Positions 35,214 to 45,461 of a stretch of DNA of 64,000 nt are shown one piece after another. The notes beneath the pieces are model-generated. The model saw only the letters and a list, made by a program, of their open reading frames with translations. It was not told the origin of the DNA and did no database searches. Source of the stretch: Coffea arabica (taxonomy: Eukaryota > Streptophyta > Magnoliopsida > Gentianales > Rubiaceae); contig NC_092322.1 in the NCBI RefSeq assembly GCF_036785885.1, positions 18,498,466 to 18,562,465 on the forward strand, given 5' to 3'. Numbering within the stretch: position 1 is the first letter of the stretch; every line of letters begins with the position of its first letter. A program made the position numbers and the translations under genes.

Positions 35214-37974
35214 TTAACATATATAGTAAATGTGTGAATGCCAATCCCTCCAATTGAACCCAATTGCTGACGTGGCACGTTGTGATTGGCCGATTGATGG
35301 TCGCCCCCCAAGCAATTGAGATGAGGACAAAATTGAGATTTCGCCTCCTCATTGGATTGATAGGGTTGTTGAGAATTCATTTACGCCGCTCACTGTATCT
35401 CTTCTTCTCCGAGCCATTTTCTCTCTTGCCTCTCTGGTTCCTTTCTCTCCTCCATTCTTTCCATGGATTTCCTGAGAAAATAAATAGAATAACGGCACAC
35501 AGTTTCTATTCTCTCTTTCTTCTTCATTTTTCCCCTCTTCCCCTCTTTTAAAGATTATTCAAAAAAATGACATTTAAAACCCACATTTTTATTCTCTCTG
35601 TTTTTTTCCGTTTTGTCTCCTTCTTATCCTGAAATAGGAGAACCTTGAAGATTTGGTCGATCTTGTTTGCTCAACTGCTCACGTTTGATTTTTCTTTTTC
35701 CGTTTCTGATTTTTATCCATCCCTTTTCCTCATAAACTTATGATTTTTCCCTCTTTCTGCGCAGAAAAGTTTATATTTTCTCTCAGTTATTTTTCTCTTT
35801 ATTTGTATATAATTACCTTGGAGATCTTTCTTATCTGATTTATTTTCTCTCCGCTGATCTCGCCATTTTTTAGTTTTAAAATTTTCTTTATTTTGACTGA
35901 TTTTTTTCATGTTTGTTTCAGGGTGCAAGTTTAAGGCTTGCATGTTATTATCTGGTATCCTCAATCTCTACAAAACCCGCCAAGTAAAAAATCTCACATG
36001 ATGTTTATTTTTCTCGTGACTTTTTTGACTATGATTATTTTGTTCTTATGGAATTTTTGTGTGATTATCTCAGGTAAAAACACACAAGGAAGGCCACTGA
36101 AGGAGGAATTACAGTTAGTTTCTTGCCCTTTCATTTTTTTTGGTTATTTGGTTGTGATAATATGGTGTTTTTTTTTTACTTGTTTCTTTCTTCAACTATA
36201 ATATGAGAAAATCCAATATTGTTCATGCTGGTCTCGACTATGTTAATCTGTTTAGTGTAAATCCAAGGTTTTTTCTTCTTCGTTTTTTCCCCCTAATAAA
36301 TTTGCTCTTGCCAGCATTGCTTATTCTAAGTCTTTCTTAGATGAACGAAGAAAAGATAATGGATGCTACTTTTCTTCAATAAGCCTTGACGATATGTTTT
36401 AATTTCCCTTTTTTTTGTGAACAGATTTTTTTTCATTGTAACTTATTGTAACTTTCTGCTCTCTTTATCCTGTTATTGGTCTTTACAAAAGTGAAGGGTG
36501 AAAATTTGTGACAGCATCCTATTTCCTCTAGATCCAAAGTTATTTTCTTTTACTTGTTTTACTTGCTCCGTTTTTATTGTTTTGAGTTCTCTGTTTGAGA
36601 ATCATACATTGCCAGAACCTAAAGCTCAATTTCTTTTTTTGCAGAATTCAACTCAGACATGTTATTGCTTATACATTTGTTGTTTGGCTTGTAGCTTTAC
36701 TTGTTCCCTTTTTCTAGAGATATGTCTTGTTTTTGTTTTTTTAGTTTTTGTTTATTTGTCAACCTTATTGATAATTTACTTTTCTTTTTGTTTATCAACT
36801 CAGTAGTGGCAAAGAGAGTAAATTAAGTTGTTTTCCTAGGTAATTTGTAGTTTGCCTTTTGTTGGAACTTTATTTTGGTTGGCAATGTCAACCTAGCCAG
36901 TTAAAAAACAGCTTAAAAATTTGGGAATAATGTATGAAAAATTTGTATAGCAGATTCAAGGCTGTATGAATGTCTTGCTGATAAGAGCTGGTAGCTTGTG
37001 GCTTTCGGTAAAGCCAGGACTTCTGAAATTGCATGTCATATTTCCTTTGAAAGTCTCTCAATAAAATTTTAAAATATGGGGATTAAAAGGAATAGGAGGG
37101 GCAGGGATGAGGGGTAATGAACAAGGTTGTCTTCTAGAATGCCTATGCTCTGATTTTCTACATTTTCTGCTTGCCCCTACACTATGTGACAAGGTTGAAG
37201 TCTTGATGTCACTGCCTACAGAGTGTTGTAGGACATCAATAACTAGGTTGTTTCGACGATGGCGGGTAATGATCAAGGTTGTTTTCATGAATGCCTGTGC
37301 TGCTATACTTCATTGTGAAACTTTGTTTCTTTTTGTTTTCCCCCTTTGTGCTTGTGTGTGTGTGTTGTAGGTAGGGGTGAGGAGTAGGTTTTGTTGTTCC
37401 ATTTTTTAAGTAAATACACCTTCACCTACTAGCTTGAACAACCACAAATCCTGCCATCAATTGCCAATTATGAGGAGAAAACAGAAAAGCTACAATGTGG
37501 ATTCTCTCTGTATAAAATACAATTCACTATTTTATGAATGCCATATGCTGGTAATGTGTTCCTACCCAGATTACATTGATTCAAACTCATTAAGTTTAAC
37601 AAGTTTAGGGATTTATGCATCATGAGGAACGACTTTTGTCATATGTAGGAAGACAAACTTATTTTGTATTGATGCTTAGTTGATTTGTGTTAAATGAATT
37701 GCTTATTGTAATGAATATGCTTGCAATATTATAAAGCCACATCTTGAAGTCTATTGATGTCCTACACTGTGTAGGGAGTGACCAATTGTTATTGCTTAAC
37801 AGGTCCCATAAGTTCGTATTTGCATAATTCTTGACATGTTTCTCTTTTTTGGGTGGCAAAGGAGGCTTCGTTCTTTATTCTGCAATGCATGATACTGATT
37901 CCGTTGAATGGAAGATTACCTATTATGTTCTTCTTGATTAGTTCTCAGTCTTTTCCATGGATTTCATATTTTAG

Positions 37975-39619
37975 GATTTCCATCAGCTTCTTGATGAAAA
38001 ACTTGAACTATCATTAAAGTTGAGAGACTTAACTATTCACTAGGTACAAGAAGGATTTCAAGAATTCTTCAGAAAGCTCAATGAGTGATTCCTTTTTCTT
38101 TCAGGCAAGAGTAAGTCAGGTAGCCAAGATCTAAGTTTGACGCAGGGAGTGCGAGGAGAAAAGGTCCTTCCTGGGATTGTTCTTCTGTTAGCTCAACTAT
38201 CTCTTTTCATTGGGCGAAGTGCTATCCCAAGAATTACCAAGGTCACTTTCTGTTCTGTGTTTTTATTGTGTTTGTTTCTGCATTCTACTAGAGAATATGT
38301 AATATCCATTAGATTTTGAAAACTTTCTAAAAAATCCTATCTTTAACGGTGTCAGGAAATAGCTTCTTCCTTTTCTTCTGGTGGTGCTCGGGGTTATGAG
38401 TATGGCCCTGCTTTCATCCCTGTAGTGATTTGTCGCACCTTCCGGGTAGCTGGGGAGAAGTGCTTGGACCATGTATGGATTTTTGGATCATCTTTTGCAC
38501 TACTTATTCTTGCTCAAAAACTTTCACTTTCTATGTGCAAAATTGTTACATTTGTGTAGTGAAATTTGGAGGGCTATTAGCCTAGCTCACTAGATTCGAG
38601 ACTCAAAATCTATCTCATATTATTATTTCAAAGAAGCCAAATTTCTTGTTCTCATTCAAAACTTCAATTTCTACATGCAAAAACTCTACTTTTCACATTT
38701 GTCTAGTGAATTTTGGAGGGCTATTACCCTAGCTCACTAGATTATGGACACAATCAGATCCTTTGAAGCCATATCTTGCCTAAGAGAATGGAAGATGGAA
38801 GTGGAATCCTTGCTTGAAGTAAATATAAATTTCTGAATCTGATGTAAAAAGTAGCCATTGAGTACTTTATTTTTTTCTTTCAGTATGTAAGGTTAAGAAC
38901 TCAAAAGATATCAGTTCTGTTGCGGACAAGGTTTACAACACCAAACTGGGTTAAGGTTAGTTAATTCCGTAAAATTTTTGCAGTGAATAGTTCAAAATAT
39001 ATACCCTTCATAAGTTTAGCTAATGTTTTGAGCTTCTCCTTTTATGATAGCACAAGGAGCCAAGAGAGGTTCATATGTTTGTTGATCTGCTGCTTCAAGA
39101 GGTAATTTCTTTCATTTTCTAACATGATCTTTCTGTTGTAAACTCTGATTCTTAACATATAAATGTTTTCTTAAGCTGTGATCAATTTCTGACCTCTTGC
39201 AATGTGCATATTTTTTATGAGGGAGAAATGAGAATATAAGATGTTGGAGCTGTCAGAGTGCGTGTGCGTGAGTGTGTGTTTAGCACAAAAGTTCAAGTCT
39301 GAGAAAGTTATTAACTTTCTTCATCTCATTCTTTCGTTGTCATTTTGATAATCAAGGAACTTACTTTCTTCATTAATCTTGCTATTAGTTCGAAGCCATA
39401 AGAGGCGAAGTAAAGCAGATTTTACCTCCAGAACTTAGCCGTAAACATCGTCGTACAGACAGTAACGGGAGCACCACCACTTCTCGCAGCACTCCTTTGA
39501 GAAACGACAGAATGAACCGGTCAAATACCCAAAGGGCCACGAGCCAGCTACTGGAATCCCATCTAGCAAAATTGTTTAAACAAAAAATGGAGATATTTAC
39601 GAAAATTGAATTCACACAG
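37975..39619 (+). pseudogene. Captured fragment of a VPS51-like gene (C-terminal half)
   Basis: VPS51 is a subunit of the GARP/EARP tethering complexes at the Golgi and endosomes. Five consecutive exons with preserved GT-AG introns: 37975-38241, 38356-38472, 38884-38955, 39051-39101, 39389-39619. Readable pieces: VRGEKVLPGIVLLLAQLS, GYEYGPAFIPVVICRTFRVA, ISVLLRTRFTTPNWV, KHKEPREVHMFVDLLLQE, SQLLESHLAKLFKQKMEIFT. Stops lie in the first exon: TAG 38041-38043 (Trp expected) and TGA 38086-38088. The first part of the gene and everything after the FTQ exon are missing, so it cannot encode a working subunit. Retained introns point to DNA-level capture, as Helitrons do. The family name comes from memory of plant VPS51 and should be confirmed. 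Confidence 0.72.
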
Positions 39620-40033
39620 GTTTGGTAGGAGTGCTTGTTGCTAGGTAATTTACACTATTCCCCCTGGTAATATAGCTATTTTTTAGTTCTTTGTAATGAT
39701 GATGATCCTTGAAGGACATCAAAGACATCAATAAATCAAATTTTCTGACTTTTTGATGGTTTATTAGAGGATGTAGTTTTATATTGCCAACTTCAATGGC
39801 ATTTTTTCGTGAAATTTTCTTGTTTGATTGGATGAATATTCTGTCACTGTCTTGAACTTTACTTTTTTATTTCATTCGATAAAACAATAGTTTGAACTCT
39901 AAAGCCATCTTTTTATTACAAAATAAGATGGGTAATTGATATCCTTTTAGTAAATGTTGCAAAGATCTTACTTTTTATAATTAATATTTTAATTTGAATA
40001 ACAGGATGTTTCCGGGCAAGCCTGAAAATTACG

Positions 40034-40063
40034 CCGCGCATCGTCGCGGTGTTCTCGTCCTAG
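40034..40063 (+). terminator. Helitron B 3' terminus: hairpin plus CTAG
   Basis: CCGCG (40034-40038) pairs with CGCGG (40045-40049) around a 6-base loop, then 10 bases and CTAG at 40060-40063, followed by T. Confidence 0.8.
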
Positions 40064-41097
40064 TGGAAAAGAAACGTACAAAGGCTTGTGAAATGGAATT
40101 GGACTTTGAATTGGTGCGGGGACCACTAGAGATAGCATTAGACTTTCTTTTGGCTTTAAAAAGGGAGAAACGTACAGAGGGTTAGTAGTTTTTTAGTTTT
40201 TAGAGACAATTTAGTTTTCTTTCTTTTCCTTATTGCGTTTTCTTTGGTTCGTATGTACGCCAGAAGTATTGTGACAATCTTGCGTGGGTTCTCCTCAATA
40301 GGGATGAATTAAATCCCTTCGTCTAGTCGAGGAACAACGGAGGACTTGGTTCTACTAAATTTGTGAGATCGAATTAGTTTTTATTTATTTTCATTATTCA
40401 CTGGTATTCGTCTATCTTCTGCTTTATGTTCATATGATTGTTTTATTGTTCGATTATCCAGGGCCCGGATTCTAGATTAATTCAATAACCTGAAATCAAT
40501 TAGGGTAGTTAAATCCGTAATTGTTTAATTATTCTAAACTGGTAGCAACTGGCATGATTGGATTTGTGTCAGGGAGATAGATAGGCTAACTTAAAGAGAC
40601 TCTCGTAGCGTGTTGATTGGTTAGAATTAGGCTCTTCTAATCATTCATGCAATTAGGGAATTGAACTTCTATGGTCGTACTTAGGGTTGTTTCATTATTA
40701 GAGAAATAGTCAACGGTCATACATTGGCTATCGACAAATTGAGGAAGAGTTGGTTGTTTATCGCGTGTATGACAACTATAACTAATTTATCAGATAGTAA
40801 CTGGAATAATCCTTGCATCTGTGATCGAATTAAGTGAACCATCTCCGAAATTGTTTCTTGGCTAGAGTTCGTCCATTATTATTTTTATTGTGATAATTAG
40901 TTATTTGAGTTGTAGTTATTTTATTTTATTCCAAGTAATTTATTTACTCTCATTTTCAAAAACCCCCCATACTTCGGACTCTAGAAGAAATAAATTATCC
41001 CCAGTCCCTGTGGATTCGATCCTGCTTATCACTATCTACAGAAATTATATTTTATTTAAACAAGTATTTATTATTGCACAGGTTTGACACCCTACCA
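40064..41097 (+). repeat. Athila-like 5' LTR, right part
   Basis: Continues the LTR broken at 20662 and ends CACCCTACCA six bases before the primer-binding site. Includes GGCTTTAAAAAGGG (about 40149), a possible weak TATA-like site. A motif near 40110 (GGTGCGGGGACCAC) echoes GGCGGGGACCAC at 20621 in the left part, which suggests an old internal duplication of the LTR. Confidence 0.7.
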
Positions 41098-41103
41098 ATT
41101 TTT

Positions 41104-41120
41104 GGCGCCGTTGCCGGGGA
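41104..41120 (+). promoter_or_regulatory. Primer-binding site, tRNA-Asp type
   Basis: GGCGCCGTTGCCGGGGA just inside the 5' LTR is the site used by Athila- and Tat-type plant elements to prime reverse transcription. Confidence 0.85.
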
Positions 41121-41207
41121 CTGGTGCCAGATTAATTTGTTTCTTTTTGAGCTCATCTTGTTTTTATTTTTTTTATTTATTTTTCTCTTATTTTTTTTAT
41201 ATAGTTT

Positions 41208-42264
41208 ATGGCTTCTAACACTCCGTATTTTGGTGATAGACTGGATTTTATTTCCAGGGAAGACAATGAGGCTTGTTTTTTTTGCTAAGTTTGCATATTC
41301 AGAGGCACTAAACTCTATTAGAGAAAGAATGGCTGCTGCAACCTGTAACATTTGTTATGCCAGGGATCATTCAATCGGTATGTGCCCCAAATATTAAGAT
41401 AATCTGAGTGTCCCACTCAATAATTATGGAGATTTTTCACCCTGGTCTCAAATATGGTATAACCCTAATCCAAACGGGTATGATCAAGGATGGTGGGATA
41501 ACTCCAGTTATAATTATACAACAGGGCCAATGAATTTTCAGCAGTATGAGTCTCAAGAATCATCATCTATGTCAGGTATGTCTCTTGAAGAAATAGTTGA
41601 ATCAATAGCTACTAATACATATCAATTCCAACAGGAGACACAAATGAGAAATGGGATGATGAAAGATGCAATGAGTAATCTGGCAGATCAAATATGTCTA
41701 TTGACATCCAGAATAAATCGATTGGCTTCTCAAATTGAAGAATTGCCCTCGAAAATCATTGTTGATTTTGAAGAAAATGAGAGTGCAATTTGCTTGAATA
41801 GTGATGAGGAGATGCAAGAGTGTCAAAATGAGAGATCTATAGATGCAGTTGAAAAAGAAGCCGAAAAGAAAGAAATGGAACCCCAACCGCAACCCATTCG
41901 AGTGAAAGAATCCAGTGAAGAATCATCAAATGTGGTGACACCACCTCCATTCCCTAACCCGCATTTTCTTAACTCTTACTCTATGATTTCTGTTAATGAG
42001 ATTGATTTTGTTATACCGGAAGTTTTTGAGTCTCATAGCAGAAATAAGTTAAGAGTAGCTATGGTCAAATATCTTGAACCGTTGAGTGCTCTTGATGGAG
42101 GAGTGGATGAAGAATTGAGATCACTGCTTGATTATTTGGCGCCATCTACTAGTCCAAGGAAAACCGTAGCTCGTGTGCCCCAGAACTACTCTATTTACGA
42201 GGGCTATCAGGACTATATAGAGGATGAAACACTGAAACGAGCCACAAGATTTTATCCTCCCTGA
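41208..42264 (+). pseudogene. Reduced gag of the Athila-like element
   Basis: ATG 41208 opens MASNTPYFGDRLDFISRED, then the frame breaks at a T-run near 41276-41283. The next frame holds one CCHC-type knuckle, CNICYARDHSIGMC (CX2CX4HX4C). TAA at 41395 is followed in the same frame by a Trp/Asn/Tyr-rich stretch and then an uninterrupted segment from ATG 41530 to the stop at 42264: MSLEEIVESIATNTYQFQQE, a predicted coiled coil with LLTSRINRLASQIEELPSKI, an acidic middle, and EELRSLLDYLAPSTSPRK. The order matches the C-terminal half of Athila-type gag. The matrix/capsid part is mostly missing, and no ITLRSGKE-like region or protease follows. Confidence 0.65.
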
Positions 42265-42428
42265 GCAAACATGATAATGTCTAGCCAAAGACGTTAAAAA
42301 AAAGCGCTTTTTGGGAGGCAACCCAAATATTGATTTTATTGTTTTTCGTTGTTAAATTCTTTAATTATGTTGTTTCTTATTTAGGTTGTGGTCGGTCTTA
42401 ATGTTTTCCTCCACTGTTGTCAGGACAG

Positions 42429-42570
42429 CAATCTTGGCGTGCCCATGCGGTGTTTGTGACTCCTGAGGTCAGTGGACGTTTGTCAATTTTGGCATGCCCA
42501 CGCGGTGTTTATAACTCCTGAGATCAGTGGACGTTTACCAATATTGGCGTGCCCACGCGGTGTTTGACGA
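42429..42570. repeat. 55-bp tandem repeat, about 2.5 copies
   Basis: CAATCTTGGCGTGCCCATGC at 42429 recurs at 42484 and 42539 with a few changes. Each full unit contains CGGTGTTT...ACTCCTGAG and CAGTGGACGTTT. Confidence 0.85.
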
Positions 42571-42699
42571 CCCAAAAACTAAAAAAAAAATCAAAAATTC
42601 AAAATAAAAACATTTTCCGTTTTACACCTATAGTTTTGGTTCTCACAATTCGAATTTTGAAATTTGAGTGTGCAAAAAAAAATTTCCCAAAAAAAAAAA

Positions 42700-42896
42700 A
42701 CTATTTTTTTTCCTTCTTCTTTCTTTCTTTCTTTCTTTTCTTTCTGTTTTCTTCCGCACTTCCCTTTCCCTTCTCACGCCGCACCCAGAGCACGCCGCCC
42801 CACCTCCCTTAGCTTTCCCATCGCTTGTCCACCTCCACCACTCGCGACGCACAGCTCAGCGCCGCCGTTGGTAGCCCAACCTCCCTGGTGTCAGGT
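42700..42896 (+). other. GC-rich, exon-like island after a TTTC microsatellite
   Basis: A TTCTTTC run (42715-42740) is followed by about 140 bp of C/G-rich sequence ending GTGTCAG|GTTTTT, a possible splice donor, after which AT-rich DNA returns. It looks like the leader or first exon of a plant gene rather than retroelement coding sequence. The product is unknown. Confidence 0.4.
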
Positions 42897-44852
42897 TTTT
42901 CTTATTAATTTTGTGGTCCCTGATTCTGATTTCTTGATGTTGATGGGATTTTGATGCTTGCGATTTCACTGAGTAAATTTGATTGAATTGCATCTGTGTT
43001 ACTGGAGCCAGTGCATTGGGTGGTGTCCTGCAACTGATTTGCCTAGTCTAATATAACTGTCATTTGTTTAGGCTCTTGGAGTACTGTCTGGTGTTGTTTG
43101 TATCTCTTAGTGGATTCGATTCGCTTTTTGATTTAATTTGCCCCTGTGCATTTACCAGTGGTACTAGCGATGGTAGTTGTTTAACATTTGTTTATCCTGT
43201 GTTATTAGTTGCCCAATTGATCGAGTTGTGACTACTGGATATTCGTGATTGAGTCGTTTCTGTCCAACCTATGATTGAGTTGTTTTGGATAAAGCAGGAG
43301 GTGATTTGAGCATTTCTTGGGTTAATTGCTGATTTTGGCAGGTTGAATTGGGTAATTGACTGTCCAAGTGGAGGCGGTTGTTACGATTGTGGGTCCCATT
43401 ATGTCTAATTTGCTGTGATTTGTGTCCAATTGTGGGTAATTTGCTTGTTCAATTGAGAGGTGCCTATAACGCTTAAATTTGCTTATTGAAGTTAGTTGCC
43501 TCTGGTTGCCTTGTTTAGGAGCATTTTATCCTTTTGGTTTCCTTTACTAAGCTCTTGGAAGCACGTGTTGCACTTTGGACTGCATTGATTTTGAAATTGA
43601 CTAGTTTGGGACCACAAGTGCTTATTGATTGCCATTGCTATAAGTGTTGGGGTATTTGTATGTCCTCTGGGTGGTTGAATTGTGCATTTTATTCGTTGGG
43701 TTGACTTTAAAATTGTTATTGCTTTGAATTTTCGGCTTCCATTATTTGTTGGCAATTGTAGTCTCTTGTTGCTTAGAGTGATATCTAGAGTCCATGGTGA
43801 AGCCACGAATGGCACTAGCTCCAGATGCGAGTTGATCCACAATTTCCACTTGAACCGCCCCTATTTTGATGACTCTAGGGAAGTATCGTCGCCCCTCTCC
43901 TTCCTTCTGCTTTTACATTATCACATTGAGGGCAATGTGTCATTTAGGTGTGGGGGGGAGATCAGTTTGGGTGCTAGTATTTTTAGTTTTTAGGTTCTAG
44001 AGGTTTTTCCTTTGTTTTAGTTTGATATTTATCTCCTTTTCGTTTATTTTCTTTTCTCTTTTTTATTTTCTAGTGGTCAGTTCTTATTTGAATACCAAGT
44101 TTGATGTTGGATTTTTGTCTCTAATTTTGATATTGCCGAGTTTTAGTAATAAAAAAGTATCAAGTTAATGGGGTTGAGTTCAGGAACATCTCTTTGGTGA
44201 ATATCAATAATTGCTTAACTTTTCTAATTTTTGGTTAACTTTTCTAGGCACAGGAAATGATTATTGGCATTTTTCATGTGAATTGGTCCAGTTATTAATT
44301 TTAGTTCTCCATGTTTGGAAATTTGAGGCTGGCTGCTGTTATTTTTATGTTATTTTTAGTTATTGTGCTATATGATTGTAAATAAGAGGTGACTGTACTC
44401 CGGTAGTTATTACTACTGAATAACCGGGCTCCTCCATCTATCAAATGTTGGACTTCGCGTCGAAAGGCTCTAATGGCTAGAAACTAAGTCTTTTGTTATT
44501 ATTGAAAAAGAAAAAAAATAGCAAAAAAAAAAGAGAGAAAAATAGAAAAGCGTGATAAAAAAAATAAAGATTGTGTTAATATGTGCATAAGTCAGCTTGC
44601 CGGTTTGTGATCTTAATGTCAAGATTTTGGTTAATAGTTGGACCATTTGCTGATAAATGTGAGCAACCATTCCTTTTTCTTAGATTAGTTTGCTTTAAAT
44701 TGGAGGAGTTGGTGGTTAGGAGGCCAACCGAGGTGGTTTTTTTTTTACCTTAACTTGTAATGCTTGATATATGTTTTTCGGGGTATCTTGGCAATACGGT
44801 AGTTGGAGCGATAGTCATTGTCAAAATTTTGGTATTCAAATGTTGTTCTCAG
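42897..44852 (+). other. Non-coding 3' half of the Athila-like element
   Basis: No retroelement domains. Contains a hairpin CACATTG-AGGG-CAATGTG (43922-43939) followed by GGTGTGGGGGGGAG (43947-43960), a second polypurine-tract-like module about 930 bp before the one next to the LTR. Confidence 0.55.
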
Positions 44853-44888
44853 GCTTGAGGACAAGCATGATTCAGGTGTGGGGGGAAT
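44853..44888 (+). promoter_or_regulatory. Polypurine tract with preceding stem-loop
   Basis: Stem GCTTG/CAAGC (44853-44866, loop AGGA), then 8 bases, then GGTGTGGGGGGAA ending two bases before the 3' LTR. Confidence 0.7.
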
Positions 44889-45196
44889 TGATAGGGTGTT
44901 AATTGTTGAGTATTTTATTATTAATTTTCCCTTTGTCCTTGCCAAATATTGTTTTAATTATTAATATTTACTTATATTTGGTATCTGAACTTAATTTCAG
45001 GGAATGGAGCAGAAAACTACAAAAAAGGAGGTATTTTCTGGAGAAAATAGAGACTTCTAAATACTCCACGGACCTGGCCCACATTGCTGAGAAGAACCGG
45101 ACTTTCATTCCCCTTTTTTGCTGACTAAGAGTCCTCCTACCAAGAGAAAACGTAATACAAGGAATTTGGCAGAGCTTTCTTTTGAGTACTTGGACT
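44889..45196 (+). repeat. Truncated Athila-like 3' LTR
   Basis: Matches 20304-20611 over 308 bp with six mismatches and no indels by eye. After TACTTGGACT it passes abruptly into unrelated sequence, so about 1.1 kb of the LTR is missing. Confidence 0.8.
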
Positions 45197-45461
45197 TACA
45201 CCATTTCTAGGTAGTTTTTTATTAAGAAAAGAAACTATTTACATCCACAAATTCTCAGATACTAAAAGTAGTTTTAATATCTGGTTTTCTTCATGCAGGC
45301 CCATTTGCCATAACGTGTGGACTTGCAAATTTTACTCTGCCCTGCTTTTTATTTTTTTAAACCTTTGTTAAATTTTACATAACCACTTACTTTCAAGAAT
45401 CTCCTTTGCCAAAACCATTGCCATTACCCTTTAGTTTTTCTTTTAACTCGAAAAACCCTTT
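45197..45461. other. Flanking DNA between the truncated LTR and the LARD element
   Basis: No gene or element ends seen. Its last five bases, CCTTT (45457-45461), form the left target duplication of the next element. The same original locus continues at 52992. Confidence 0.5.

Larger units (their letters stand above)
35214..40063 (+). mobile_element. Helitron B, non-autonomous, about 4.85 kb, joined head-to-tail to Helitron A
   Basis: Starts TTAACATATATAGTAAATG directly after the CTAG of Helitron A. Ends with stem CCGCG/CGCGG (40034-40049) and CTAG (40060-40063), then T. No Rep or helicase. Its 5' part (to about 36900) and 3' part (from about 39650) match Helitron C (for example TTTGAATAA...GGGCAAGC near the end). 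The middle part, absent from C, carries captured VPS51-like exons. After its end the Athila-like LTR resumes. Confidence 0.78.
20304..45196 (+). mobile_element. Non-autonomous Athila-like Gypsy retrotransposon, 5' LTR split by two Helitrons
   Basis: The 5' LTR is in two parts (20304-20662 and 40064-41097). It is followed by a tRNA-Asp-type primer site GGCGCCGTTGCCGGGGA, a reduced gag, about 2.6 kb of non-coding DNA, a polypurine tract and a truncated 3' LTR. No protease, reverse transcriptase or integrase is present, so it depended on a helper. The LTR copies share 308 bp with six mismatches and no indels by eye. Helitrons A and B occupy the gap within the 5' LTR and are therefore younger than this insertion. 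The left flank is GTCAA; the right end is missing, so no target duplication can be tested. Confidence 0.75.

Noticed and set aside
37107..37370. 87-codon ORF with a repeated GGTAATGA(A/T)CAAGGTTG motif in Helitron B
   Set aside because: A local duplication of about 150 bp in intron-like or captured non-coding DNA; no protein similarity that I can name.
42549..42874. Several overlapping ORFs around the TTTC repeat
   Set aside because: Created by the low-complexity microsatellite and GC-rich island; no start or domain stands out.
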